The notes beneath the pieces were generated by a model, which did no database searches, was not told the origin of the DNA, and saw only the letters and a list, made by a program, of their open reading frames with translations. The position numbers and the translations under genes were made by a program. From Novosphingobium sp. 18050 (GTDB lineage Bacteria > Pseudomonadota > Alphaproteobacteria > Sphingomonadales > Sphingomonadaceae), in contig NZ_CACSJO010000005.1 of assembly GCF_902706195.1 (NCBI RefSeq), positions 62,001-126,000 on the forward strand: a DNA stretch of 64,000 bases, given 5' to 3'. Of the stretch, positions 55,061-63,340 are shown one piece after another (the first letter of the stretch is position 1; each line of letters opens with the position of its first letter).

Positions 55061-55097
55061 CCCTCCCGCGAGGGAATCACACCGGCACGAGGCCGGT
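55061..55097 (-). promoter_or_regulatory. GC hairpins in the rplK leader
   Basis: Two perfect hairpins between the acyltransferase stop and rplK: ACCGGC-CTCGT-GCCGGT (55097-55081) and CCCTC-GCGG-GAGGG (55074-55061). They could serve as the L1-binding autoregulatory site or a promoter-proximal structure; there is no U-tract. Confidence 0.35.
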
Positions 55098-55144
55098 CCG
55101 AAGGGGGCGCCCCTAAACGAAACGCCGATAAAAGGAAAGGGCGT

Positions 55145-56224
55145 TCAGGCGGGACTGACGCCGCGCGCCGATTTCGCCTTGGACCGGCGCTCCCATCCCG
55201 CCCGTATGGCCCGGCGCGAGGGTACTTCGAAACGGCGGTAGACCAGTTCGCTCAGAGCCAGGACGATGGCGGCATAGGCCAGCGTGATGCCGCTGGCCTG
55301 CCATCCCGCACCTGCCGAGTGCAGCAGGGGAATAACAGCGATCAGAACCGGGAAATGGATCAGATATACTGCATAGCTACGGTCGCCCAGCCACAGGAAC
55401 AGGCGGCCGCCCAACATCGGTGTCCGCAGCGCGAGGCAAAGCGCCGCCGGCCAAGCCAGCAGCGAGATCGGCGGCAGCGAACTGGCCCTGCCCATGTCGA
55501 TGCTCAGGCCGACAATCAGGACGAGCGAGAAGACTGCGGTCGGCACCCTCGCCAGTCCGGCGCGGCATCTCCACAGCACTTGGCCCGTGAAGAAGCCAAG
55601 GAGGCCGCGCGGAACGCTGTCGCCGGTCCACGGACCGCCGGGCCGCCCCTGCACTGCAAAGTGGGCGAGCGCGACAAGGATCGCGGCCGCCGTGACGATC
55701 CGCAGCACCTTGTCGCCCCGCACCGCGCCCAGCACGAAAACGGCATAGCAGACCACCTCGACCGAAATCGACCAGCTTGGCCCGTTGAATGTATGCGTCA
55801 CCGGCTCGACGAAAGCCTGCATGATAAAGAGATGCGCTACGAAGGCATACCAGGTGTTGTCGGTCGCCCCGACGAACAGCAGGGCGCAGGCCAACAGGGT
55901 CACGAGGTGCAGCGGATAGAGCCGGGCGAGGCGTGCCACCGCGAAATCTCCGATCCGCCCCCGCTCGAGCGGCGCGCCCTGCAGGTATACATGCGCGAAG
56001 ATGTAGCCCGAAATCAGGAAGAACAGGTCGACGAACGTCCAGCCCCAGTTTCGCAGCCAGAGCACTGCGCCGGGGACATGATCCATGATGCCAGGATCGA
56101 ATTCGAGCAATGGATGATAGAAGAAAGCGACGCCGCAGGCAGCAATGCCGCGAAGGCCGTCGAGCGAGGCAATGCGGGTTACCTTGCCTTCAGGTTGCGG
56201 GGCGGCATCTGGTTGCACGGTCAT
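55145..56224 (-). CDS. Acyltransferase 3 family membrane protein (OafA/YrhL-like), copy 1
   Basis: A 359-residue polytopic O-acyltransferase with about ten membrane helices. The N-terminal catalytic block reads SLDGLRGIAACGVAFFYH, with the Arg-His pair typical of AT3 enzymes (the His of FYH), then WTFVDLFFLISGYIF. It probably O-acetylates a cell-surface polysaccharide or lipid-linked sugar. It overlaps the adjacent paralogue by 4 bp (ATGA), so both are coupled. They are inserted between nusG and rplK. Confidence 0.87.
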   Translation of the reverse strand: MTVQPDAAPQPEGKVTRIASLDGLRGIAACGVAFFYHPLLEFDPGIMDHVPGAVLWLRNWGWTFVDLFFLISGYIFAHVYLQGAPLERGRIGDFAVARLARLYPLHLVTLLACALLFVGATDNTWYAFVAHLFIMQAFVEPVTHTFNGPSWSISVEVVCYAVFVLGAVRGDKVLRIVTAAAILVALAHFAVQGRPGGPWTGDSVPRGLLGFFTGQVLWRCRAGLARVPTAVFSLVLIVGLSIDMGRASSLPPISLLAWPAALCLALRTPMLGGRLFLWLGDRSYAVYLIHFPVLIAVIPLLHSAGAGWQASGITLAYAAIVLALSELVYRRFEVPSRRAIRAGWERRSKAKSARGVSPA

Positions 56225-57219
56225 GCTGCCTCCCGCCTGGCCGTCAGGTATCTATTTTCACGGCGCGAATGGTGCGCGCGCCGCCCCGCACGGTCCGATA
56301 TCGCCCAAACCAGCCCGCCTGCGCACAGGCCTCCGACCATCTGCCATTCCCAGCCCAAGCCAAAGGCCTGCAAGCTCAGGAGCGCCGGAGCGTGTGCGGC
56401 GTAAAGCGGGAAGGAAAAGGCCCCTGCCCCGCGCGCCAGACGGCTGCCCCGCCCGTTGGTCAGCCCTCCTGCGATCAGCAGCGGGCAGAGCACGAGAACG
56501 AAAACCAGATCTGACAGCCCGCGCCCTTCAGGCAGCAGCGAGGCCAGAGCGATGAACACCGGCATTGCTGCCCAGGTGAAAACCGGCCCAACGGCAAGCG
56601 GGGGCACGTCGCGCCAAGTGCGATAGAGAATGATGCCCGCCCCGTAGGGCACTAATGTGCGCAAGGCGACCGCCGCCCAGCCGGTTTGGCCGTTCATCAC
56701 CCCGATGCTTCCGTCCCGAACCACCAACAACGCCAGCCCTGCAAAAAGCGATACGATCAGCAATGCCAGTTGGCGCGTCTCGAGGCGCACCAAGACAGTG
56801 GAATGGGTAAGGTTGGCGAACAGCTCGCCGCCAATTGACCAGACCGGCAGGCTCAGCACCCACGGGAAAACCAGACACGCAGCAACGTAGACAGGGTTGA
56901 CGCTCTCGGGCTGCATCAGAACCCAAGGCATGCCGAAAAGACCGCATAGAAAGATGGTTGGGCACAGTCGCCGCACGCGCGCGCCCAGAAATGCCCGGCT
57001 TGCGGCCCACCGCTCGCCCTCGCCCATTCCCGGGTCGAGCAGAGCGGCCTCATAGCTTCGCGCCATCACGTATCCGCTCAGCATGAAGAAGAAGTCGACG
57101 CCAAGGTAGGCGCAGCTGTTCACTTTCGGAAAGACGTGCGTCAAAAACACGCAGAGGGCGGCGATGCCGCGCAAACCGTCCAGTCCGTCCAATCGCCCCC
57201 TGTTCATGCACTTCGTCAT
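56221..57219 (-). CDS. Acyltransferase 3 family membrane protein, copy 2
   Basis: A 332-residue AT3-family protein with the same signature DGLDGLRGIAALCVFLTHVF and LGVDFFFMLSGYVMARSYE, followed by about nine membrane helices. It is homologous to, but only distantly similar to, its downstream neighbour, so the pair is an old duplication or two separately acquired enzymes. The nearest upstream feature is the 22-bp hairpin after nusG, 34 bp away, which may limit read-through from secE-nusG. Substrate is unknown. Confidence 0.87.
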   Translation of the reverse strand: MTKCMNRGRLDGLDGLRGIAALCVFLTHVFPKVNSCAYLGVDFFFMLSGYVMARSYEAALLDPGMGEGERWAASRAFLGARVRRLCPTIFLCGLFGMPWVLMQPESVNPVYVAACLVFPWVLSLPVWSIGGELFANLTHSTVLVRLETRQLALLIVSLFAGLALLVVRDGSIGVMNGQTGWAAVALRTLVPYGAGIILYRTWRDVPPLAVGPVFTWAAMPVFIALASLLPEGRGLSDLVFVLVLCPLLIAGGLTNGRGSRLARGAGAFSFPLYAAHAPALLSLQAFGLGWEWQMVGGLCAGGLVWAISDRAGRRAHHSRRENRYLTARREAA

Positions 57220-57253
57220 GACGGCGATTGGTTAATTATCGCTCACCACGGCC

Positions 57254-57302
57254 AACACAAGAACACCCCGCAGGCTGGGTGCCTGCGGGGTGTTCTTGTG
57301 TT
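57254..57302 (-). terminator. Very long perfect hairpin after nusG
   Basis: A flawless 22-bp stem beginning AACACAAGAACACCCCGC with a TGGGT loop, 40 bp beyond the nusG stop. A stem this long with no mismatch is unusual for a plain terminator and has only a weak T-tract. Confidence 0.75.
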
Positions 57303-57341
57303 GCGAGGGACAGCCGAAGCCGCCCCCGTTGTCTGGACAAA

Positions 57342-57878
57342 TTACTTGCTGAGTTCGACGTGCTCGAACTCAAGCTCGACCGGCGTGGCGCGGCCGAAGA
57401 TCGACACGGCCACCTTGACGCGGTTCTTGTCGAAGTCGAGTTCTTCCACGATGCCGTTGAAGCTGGCGAAGGGACCGTCGAGGACCTTCACCGAATCGCC
57501 GATCTCGTAGTCGATGCTGATCGTCTTCTTCGGTGCGGCGGCGGCGAGTTCGGCAGCGCCGAAGTAGCGCTTGGCCTCGTTCTCGCTGATCGCCTGCGGC
57601 TTGCCGCTGGAACCGAGGAAGCCGGTCACCTTGGGGGTGTTCTTCACAAGGTGGTAGACGTCGTCGTTGAGGTGCAGCTTGGCAAGCACGTAGCCGGGCA
57701 TGGTTTTGCGCTCGACCTGGACCTTCTTGCCGCGCTTCACTTCGGTGATCGTCTCGGCGGGAACCTGCACGTCCTCGACGAGCTGCGAGAGACCCATCCG
57801 CTCGGCTTCCGAGAGGATGGATTCCTTCACCTTGTTCTCGAAGCCGGAATAAGCGTGGATGATGTACCAGCGGGCCAT
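57342..57878 (-). CDS. nusG: Transcription termination/antitermination protein NusG
   Basis: A 178-residue protein with the NGN domain (RWYIIHAYSGFENKVKESI) and C-terminal KOW domain (GDSVKVLDGPFASFNGIVEEL). It links RNA polymerase to Rho and the ribosome. Length matches. It is 28 bp downstream of secE and probably co-transcribed. It is followed by the 22-bp perfect hairpin. Confidence 0.98.
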   Translation of the reverse strand: MARWYIIHAYSGFENKVKESILSEAERMGLSQLVEDVQVPAETITEVKRGKKVQVERKTMPGYVLAKLHLNDDVYHLVKNTPKVTGFLGSSGKPQAISENEAKRYFGAAELAAAAPKKTISIDYEIGDSVKVLDGPFASFNGIVEELDFDKNRVKVAVSIFGRATPVELEFEHVELSK

Positions 57879-57906
57879 GGTTGTCTCTTCGTGTCCTAAA
57901 TCGCGA

Positions 57907-58101
57907 TCACAGGGCCGACAGCAGCGAGCTGACGATCCAACCGAACAGCGCGTCGATACCCAGGAAGAACACAGCGAGAAGCACCGTCATGATGCCGACG
58001 AAGATCGCCGTCGTCACCGTCTCCTGGCGCGACGGCCAATGGATCTTGCGCGCTTCCGCCTGGACCTGGCGCATGAATTCGCCGGGGGTAGTCTTGGCCA
58101 T
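57907..58101 (-). CDS. secE: Preprotein translocase subunit SecE
   Basis: A 64-residue single-pass membrane subunit of SecYEG. It has the amphipathic helix GEFMRQVQAEARKIHWPSRQE and one transmembrane segment (about residues 32-58). Short one-TM SecE is normal in alphaproteobacteria. It lies directly upstream of nusG. Confidence 0.95.
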   Translation of the reverse strand: MAKTTPGEFMRQVQAEARKIHWPSRQETVTTAIFVGIMTVLLAVFFLGIDALFGWIVSSLLSAL

Positions 58102-58251
58102 CTTACGTCGCTCTCTCGTGTCACTTGCCTGATGCCCGACGAGATGCCGGGCGCGGAAAAATGTCTCGTGTCTTCCGGCTAGGGGCCATCGCCGCCCCGG
58201 CCGGGGCCGGGAGGGGCTAGTGAGGTCCGCTTGTCGGAAGGAAACGGGGAC

Positions 58252-59793
58252 TTAGCTTCCGTCTGCCGGATTTGCAAGGTCCACCGCATTCGGAAGCCGC
58301 GCGAGGAACGAGTTCGGCGTCGCATAAACGATTCGGGCCCCCTCGGGTATCGCCACGGGCATCTTCGTGCCGATGAACCAGAGGTAGTCCGCATGGCGCG
58401 CGGGCTTGAACTTGCGCAGGTCGATCCGCTGGCTCGGCGAGTAGAGAATCCGCTGTGTTGGATCGTTGAAGCGATAGCGCGTCTCACGCATCGAAAGCAT
58501 ATGGACGTCGGGCAGCGCGAAGTTGGAATTCTCCATCGCGCTGCGGCGCACGACCGCGAAACTGCCGAAATGTTCGAATGGGCCGAACAGCCACTGCGTA
58601 CGCGGGATCGCCACCGCGGTCGCCACCCGCGACCCCTCGGGCACGTGGTCGAGCGCGGTAATCAACTGCTTTGCGGTCTGCCCGTCCTGGAACCAGACCA
58701 CGCTGGTGACGGCGATGCGAACACTGAACAGCAGCCCCGCAAGAGCAAGGCCCCAGCGCGGCACCGGCCAGTCGATGGCCATGCAGGCCACCATCAACGC
58801 TGCGGTGCTGAGACGGTAATCGGCATAGTCGCCGCCGAATATCTGACGCGGCACGATCAGTGTGAGAATCAGCAGAATCAGCGCCGCCCAGCCCACCCGT
58901 CCGTCGAAACGGCGGATCACGAGTGCTGCGGCCACCACCGCCAGCACCAGGCACAGACTGGTGATGTCGAGCACCTGATCGTAGCTGCGCATCGACTTGT
59001 AGAGAATGCCCCACTTGTATTCGAGCACACCCCAGCGCCCGTAGGACATCTTGCCGTTCGCGCCCATGCCCAGAAGCATCGGCAGCAGCGGGAAGATCAG
59101 CGGCCAGGGCTTGAGGAACGGGCGCCAGTCCAGCCAACTGCGGCGGCGCGACCATTCGTAACCGAACATCAGCACGCCCATCACGCCCCAGCCCGAGACG
59201 TGGCAGATCCATACCACAAAGCTGACCGGCACCATCACCGCCCAGCGCCAGCGCCAGCCCTCCAGCCGCACCCAGCCCGCAAAAGCGAAGAGCGCGAAGG
59301 CGAGCGAGAGCGAATAGTTGAGGAAGCCCATCAACAGCGAAGGCGACCAGATCATAGCGAAGGCAAGGATCGCGCCCACGCCGATTCGCTTCCTGAGACT
59401 CCATTCCACCGCCATGATAGCCATGCCGCTGAGGAAAGGGATTATCGCGACGATGAAGCGCCCCGCCTCTTCCAGCCCCAGCAGAGGGGTGAGCGGCACC
59501 ATCAGCAGTTCGGCACCAAGGTTCCCGGTCAATTCCCATTTAAACAGGAAATAGCGCGTCAGGAAGGGATCGTGCCCATGGTCGAGCATGATCTTGTACC
59601 CTGCGAGATGCGAGGGATAGTCGGTCATCTGCGGGGTCCAGGCCAGCAGCACCGGCAGCATCGCCAGGCAGGACAGCACGAAGCCCATCCACACCGCCTC
59701 GTGGCGGGTGCGGCGATAGCTGTCGCTTACAGTTCCCGTTTCGGGTGCGACCGTTCCGGCCAGTTGCGTTTCAGGATGCGCGCTGGCGTGCAT
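58252..59793 (-). CDS. Polytopic membrane protein of unknown function (GT-C-like)
   Basis: A 513-residue protein with about ten membrane helices followed by a C-terminal soluble region of about 130 residues. An early periplasmic loop holds QMTDYPSHLAGYKIM with an acidic residue after the first membrane segment, a layout reminiscent of GT-C glycosyltransferases (PMT/ArnT/DPM-type), but no motif is decisive. The ATG at 59793 with a GGGGAAAGATC leader is preferred. It sits between tRNA-Trp and secE, a place normally occupied by nothing, and on the same strand as the two acyltransferases beyond nusG. Confidence 0.6.
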   Translation of the reverse strand: MHASAHPETQLAGTVAPETGTVSDSYRRTRHEAVWMGFVLSCLAMLPVLLAWTPQMTDYPSHLAGYKIMLDHGHDPFLTRYFLFKWELTGNLGAELLMVPLTPLLGLEEAGRFIVAIIPFLSGMAIMAVEWSLRKRIGVGAILAFAMIWSPSLLMGFLNYSLSLAFALFAFAGWVRLEGWRWRWAVMVPVSFVVWICHVSGWGVMGVLMFGYEWSRRRSWLDWRPFLKPWPLIFPLLPMLLGMGANGKMSYGRWGVLEYKWGILYKSMRSYDQVLDITSLCLVLAVVAAALVIRRFDGRVGWAALILLILTLIVPRQIFGGDYADYRLSTAALMVACMAIDWPVPRWGLALAGLLFSVRIAVTSVVWFQDGQTAKQLITALDHVPEGSRVATAVAIPRTQWLFGPFEHFGSFAVVRRSAMENSNFALPDVHMLSMRETRYRFNDPTQRILYSPSQRIDLRKFKPARHADYLWFIGTKMPVAIPEGARIVYATPNSFLARLPNAVDLANPADGS

Positions 59794-60024
59794 GTGAGAC
59801 TGGATCTTTCCCCGCTGTGCCCGACCCGGCAGCCGCGACGCCAAGACATGGGCCACGTCCGAATCGGCGGACGCGTTCTCCTAGTCCTCGCAGTGCAATA
59901 GGCAAGGGATGCAACGCTATCGTGCGCCGCGCCCCATCGCAATATGCGGCAGAACCCGCATCAGGCGAGGCCCCGAAAAGGGCGTTCCCCGAGGGGAATA
60001 TTATAGCGATGTTCGGAAAAATGC

Positions 60025-60100
60025 TGGCAGGAGTGCACGGACTCGAACCGTGGGCCCTCGGTTTTGGAGACCGATGCTCTACCAACTGAGCTACACTCCT
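60025..60100 (-). tRNA. tRNA-Trp (anticodon CCA)
   Basis: A 76-nt tRNA with encoded CCA. Acceptor AGGAGTG pairs with CACTCCT; the anticodon stem TCGGT/ACCGA has loop CTCCAAA, giving anticodon CCA. tRNA-Trp before secE is the standard bacterial order, here interrupted by the 58252-59793 gene. Confidence 0.97.
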
Positions 60101-60256
60101 GCGGGCGGGCTGGCCTCTAGATCGACCTGCCGGGGATTACAAGCGATGATTGTGACGGAAAGAAGGTTTGCAGGTTCAAGGGCATCCGAACACGCCGAAA
60201 ACACCCTTCCTGCATATCGATTCCCCTCTGCCGCCGTGATCTGCTAGGACGGGAAC

Positions 60257-61102
60257 GTGCACGCCCCCCGATCCGCTCCGATCATCGAGCCCGAACTGCT
60301 CATGCTCGCCTACCGCAGCGGGATTTTCCCGATGTCGGACAGCCGCGACGACCCGGAAATCTTCTGGATCGAACCGCGCCTGCGCGCGATCCTGCCGCTG
60401 GAAGACTTGCGCGTGTCCCACTCACTGGCCCGCACCTTGCGCCGGGGGCGCTTCACAGTGACCTGCAACGAGGCGTTTTCGAAAGTCATGGACGCCTGCG
60501 CCGCGCCGCGCCGGGTCAGGCCGGAGCATGAGGACACCGAAAATGGCGGCAGCTGGATCAGCGAACGCATTCAGGCCAGCTACGAGAACCTGCATTTCCT
60601 CGGCTACGCCCACTCGATCGAGGTCTGGCAGGAGGGCGAGCATGGGCGAGAACTGGTCGGTGGGCTGTACGGCGTCGGCTTCGACCGGGTGTTCTGCGGC
60701 GAATCGATGTTCTCGCGGGTAAGTGATTCGTCGAAGGTGGCGCTGGCCTGGCTGGTCGCGGCCTTGCGGCGCGGCGGAGCCAGCCTGCTGGATTGTCAGT
60801 TCATGACCCCTCACCTCGCCTCGCTGGGCGCGGTGGAAATGTCGCAAAAGCGGTATCTGGCACTGCTCCAGCGGGCCCAGATCGGACCTGCCTCAGAGCC
60901 AGTCGGTCACTGGGTGACGGGTTCTTCGACCGGCTCGGGTTCAAGCGGTGACGGCGTGACGGCGGGGGATGCACTTGCCGCCGGCGAAGGCGTGCTGCCG
61001 CTGCCCGAGGCTTTCGGAGCCTTGATGGAGGACGCGGCGTCCTGCGGACTCGCTTCCTCGCCGGGGAAGCTCATTGCGCAGGCTTTTACCCAGACGTCGT
61101 AA
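60257..61102 (+). CDS. aat: Leucyl/phenylalanyl-tRNA--protein transferase, C-terminally extended
   Basis: Adds Leu or Phe to N-terminal Arg/Lys of proteins, making them ClpS-ClpAP N-end-rule substrates. The start is GTG (60257). The core (about residues 1-220) has LAYRSGIFPM, the WIEPRLRAILPLEDLRVSHSLARTL segment (signature WxxPxxR), SYENLHFLGYAHSIEVW, LVGGLYGVGFDRVFCGESMFSR and DCQFMTPHLASLGAVEMS. About 60 further residues, rich in Gly, Ser and Ala, follow with no family similarity; they overlap the DUF2155 gene on the other strand by 196 bp. The usual Aat length is about 230. Confidence 0.93.
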   Translation: MHAPRSAPIIEPELLMLAYRSGIFPMSDSRDDPEIFWIEPRLRAILPLEDLRVSHSLARTLRRGRFTVTCNEAFSKVMDACAAPRRVRPEHEDTENGGSWISERIQASYENLHFLGYAHSIEVWQEGEHGRELVGGLYGVGFDRVFCGESMFSRVSDSSKVALAWLVAALRRGGASLLDCQFMTPHLASLGAVEMSQKRYLALLQRAQIGPASEPVGHWVTGSSTGSGSSGDGVTAGDALAAGEGVLPLPEAFGALMEDAASCGLASSPGKLIAQAFTQTS

Positions 61103-61554
61103 ATCGGATGCTCGACGACGTTGAGCGAGGGTGCATTCTTGAACAGCCAGCCCGAGAAAACCTTGCGCCAGGCCAGTTTCTCGGCCGTGGTACGGCGTTC
61201 CTCGACGAAAACCTGAACGAAAGCGCCTTCTTCCTGCGGTCGCTCCCAGGGAAGCGACTTCTCGCAAGTGGCGACCTTGACGACCAGATTGCCCAGCCGG
61301 CGCGATTCGCCCGGCTTCATCACCAGGTCCTGCGTCAGGTTGTTACGCTTGTTGAGGACGCCGATCGTGACCACGCGATCTTTGTTCGGCGTGCCGATCT
61401 GTGCGCCGCGCGCGGCCTGGGCAGGCCCAGCCTGCATCCCGGCGATCGCGTCAGGAACGCCGGTGTCCTGCGCTTCAGGCGCGGGCTCACCGCTACCGCA
61501 GGCCGCAAGGACCGACAGCAGCGAGATTGCAACAAGACCCTTCACCCGAATCAC
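60907..61554 (-). CDS. DUF2155 domain lipoprotein
   Basis: A 215-residue lipoprotein with signal and lipobox LLSVLAACGS, start at GTG 61554 (the frame stays open further upstream). The DUF2155 core is IGVLNKRNNLTQDLVMKPG, then VVKVATCEKSLPWERPQEEGAFV and WLFKNAPSLNVVEHPIYDVWV. The last ~45 residues are low-complexity Ser/Pro/Ala/Glu and lie entirely antisense to the aat extension. It is 7 bp downstream of the NDUFA12 gene and probably co-transcribed; DUF2155 and NDUFA12 are regularly neighbours in alphaproteobacteria. Confidence 0.87.
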   Translation of the reverse strand: MIRVKGLVAISLLSVLAACGSGEPAPEAQDTGVPDAIAGMQAGPAQAARGAQIGTPNKDRVVTIGVLNKRNNLTQDLVMKPGESRRLGNLVVKVATCEKSLPWERPQEEGAFVQVFVEERRTTAEKLAWRKVFSGWLFKNAPSLNVVEHPIYDVWVKACAMSFPGEEASPQDAASSIKAPKASGSGSTPSPAASASPAVTPSPLEPEPVEEPVTQ

Positions 61555-61561
61555 GTCGCTC

Positions 61562-61969
61562 TCAGGCGTCCGGAGACCAGGCTTCGTAGTCGCCGGTCGC
61601 TGCTGCGCGGCGCCCGCCGCGTTCCAGCGCGCCCTGCGGACGGTAGGCCGAAACGGTGCCGGTGGCATTCGGGGTATAGTCCACTTCCCAGATGCGCGGA
61701 GCAGGCAGATGGCTTTCGGGCACGCCGTCATAGGAGTGGTGCAGCCAGCCGTGCCATTCGGAGGGGACGTTGCTGGCGTCGTTGGCGCCGACGTAGATCA
61801 CCCAGCGGCGCTCATAGCCCTCGATCGTCCTGACCTTGGCGCTCTTGGAACGAAAGTACTTGTTCCCTTGCGCATCAGTGCCGACTTGCTCGCCGTTACG
61901 CGCGCTCCAGAGCGAGGTGCCGATGGTGGCGCCGTCCCACCAGGTGAAGATATTGGACAGGATTCCCAT
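61562..61969 (-). CDS. NADH:ubiquinone oxidoreductase subunit NDUFA12
   Basis: A 135-residue alphaproteobacterial homologue of mitochondrial complex I accessory subunit B17.2/NDUFA12. The N-terminal FTWWDGATIGTSLWSARNGEQVG and the block RRWVIYVGANDASNVPSEWHGWLHH (signature PxxWHxWLHH) are diagnostic. The ATG at 61969 is chosen over the open frame upstream. It is coupled with the DUF2155 lipoprotein; the nuo genes are not in the window. Confidence 0.93.
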   Translation of the reverse strand: MGILSNIFTWWDGATIGTSLWSARNGEQVGTDAQGNKYFRSKSAKVRTIEGYERRWVIYVGANDASNVPSEWHGWLHHSYDGVPESHLPAPRIWEVDYTPNATGTVSAYRPQGALERGGRRAAATGDYEAWSPDA

Positions 61970-62286
61970 GAGCCGCGCGTTAGCCTCTCTGCCCCCCCTA
62001 AGGCAAGCGCATTGAGGCACCTGCCGGCCTGAAGTGCACTTATCCGGTTGCAGCCCAACGATTCTCGCCCGCACCGACGGACCGTTGGCAGGACCATGCC
62101 AGACAAGCCACGTGGCAGCCTTCTTGCCATACATCGCCCGAAGCCCGGAGACGCAGCCATTTCGGAGGCGCAACGACTGGACACCCGTGTCAACGTGAGT
62201 CACCTTTCAACTCGGGAGAGGCCGGGCAGGCGTTGTTGCACGGACGCGGTTACACGCCGCTCGTGCCATTGGGGGGAATATTCGTC
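61970..62286. other. Intergenic region upstream of the divergent NDUFA12 and esterase genes
   Basis: No gene supported. Open frames extend from both genes into it but have no homology-like features. No clear promoter was recognised. Confidence 0.45.
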
Positions 62287-63315
62287 ATGCGTCATCTGTT
62301 CGCCGCGATAGCCTGTCTTCTCGCAAGCCTCATGGCGCCGGCCGCCGATGCCGATATCCCGCCATTGCCGCACCTCGGCACCGATGCCCAGCGAACTTCC
62401 GTGTCGGGCCTGTCGTCGGGCGGTTTCATGGCGGTGCAATATGCCGTCGCCTTCTCGAAAAGCACGATCGGCGCGGGCATCGTCGCGGGTGGTCCTTATG
62501 GCTGCGGTATATTCGGCGCTGTGGATGCCCTCGCGTGCATGGCCGGTTCCGGCCTTTCGCCCGCCGGCTCCTACTCGCTGGCGCTCAATTACCAGGCGTT
62601 CGGGCTGATCGATCCTCTATCGAACACCGCCCGCCAGCGGCTTTACCTGTTCCACGGCACTGCGGACACTACGGTTTCCGCCGCGACAATGGCGGCGCTA
62701 CGTCAGTTCTACCTCGACCTCAAAGTGCCCGAGGCGAACATCGCCTACGTCTCAGCGATGGGCGCGAACCATGCGTTCGTTTCGGATGAAACCGGCAACG
62801 GCTGCAAGGTCCTTGGCACCCCGTTCATCAACAAGTGCAGGCAGGGTCGCAGCCTTTACGACCAGCCGGCCGCCATCCTGAAGCAGATCTTCGGCGCCCC
62901 GCCGGCAGGGAACGACCGGCCTGCAAGCGCTCCCATTGCCTTCGACCAGTCGCCGTTCCGCGCGCCGCTGTCGAGCTTCGACGATACCGGCTATCTCTAT
63001 GTTCCCGCCCGCTGCCGCGATGCCGCCGCACATTGTCCGGTCCACATCGTGTTCCACGGCTGCGAACAAGGCGCGGGAACCGTTGGGGATGCGGTGTACC
63101 GTCAGCTTGGCTACAACGAGTGGGCCGAAATCTACGGCCTCGTCATGCTTTACCCGCAAGTGGCGAAAAGCCAGCTGATGCCGATGAATCCTAACGGCTG
63201 CTGGGACTGGTGGGGCTATGACGGAAAGGGGCCCGGCACGTTCCTGACGCGCTACGGCACCCAGCTTTCCGCCGTCAACGCGATGGTTGCTGAACTGGCC
63301 AAGCCCGCCGACTGA
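62287..63315 (+). CDS. Extracellular PHB depolymerase-like esterase
   Basis: A 342-residue alpha/beta hydrolase with a signal peptide (about residues 1-22, cleaved near ADA). It has the lipase box GLSSG (Ser43 in VSGLSSGGFMAV), Asp in FHGTADTTVS and His in GANHAFVSD, and the C-terminal VFHGCEQGAG...WWGYDG region (CWDWWGYDG) typical of PHB/PhaZ-type depolymerases and related feruloyl-esterase-like enzymes. No substrate-binding or linker domain is present, so it may act on short polymers or other esters. Confidence 0.82.
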   Translation: MRHLFAAIACLLASLMAPAADADIPPLPHLGTDAQRTSVSGLSSGGFMAVQYAVAFSKSTIGAGIVAGGPYGCGIFGAVDALACMAGSGLSPAGSYSLALNYQAFGLIDPLSNTARQRLYLFHGTADTTVSAATMAALRQFYLDLKVPEANIAYVSAMGANHAFVSDETGNGCKVLGTPFINKCRQGRSLYDQPAAILKQIFGAPPAGNDRPASAPIAFDQSPFRAPLSSFDDTGYLYVPARCRDAAAHCPVHIVFHGCEQGAGTVGDAVYRQLGYNEWAEIYGLVMLYPQVAKSQLMPMNPNGCWDWWGYDGKGPGTFLTRYGTQLSAVNAMVAELAKPAD

Positions 63316-63340
63316 GCAGGCCCGGCGTTCGGCAGCCGCC

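Noticed and set aside
58231-59901. Long plus-strand open frame opposite the membrane protein gene
   Set aside because: His/Arg/Gln-rich antisense translation of hydrophobic codons; no motif.
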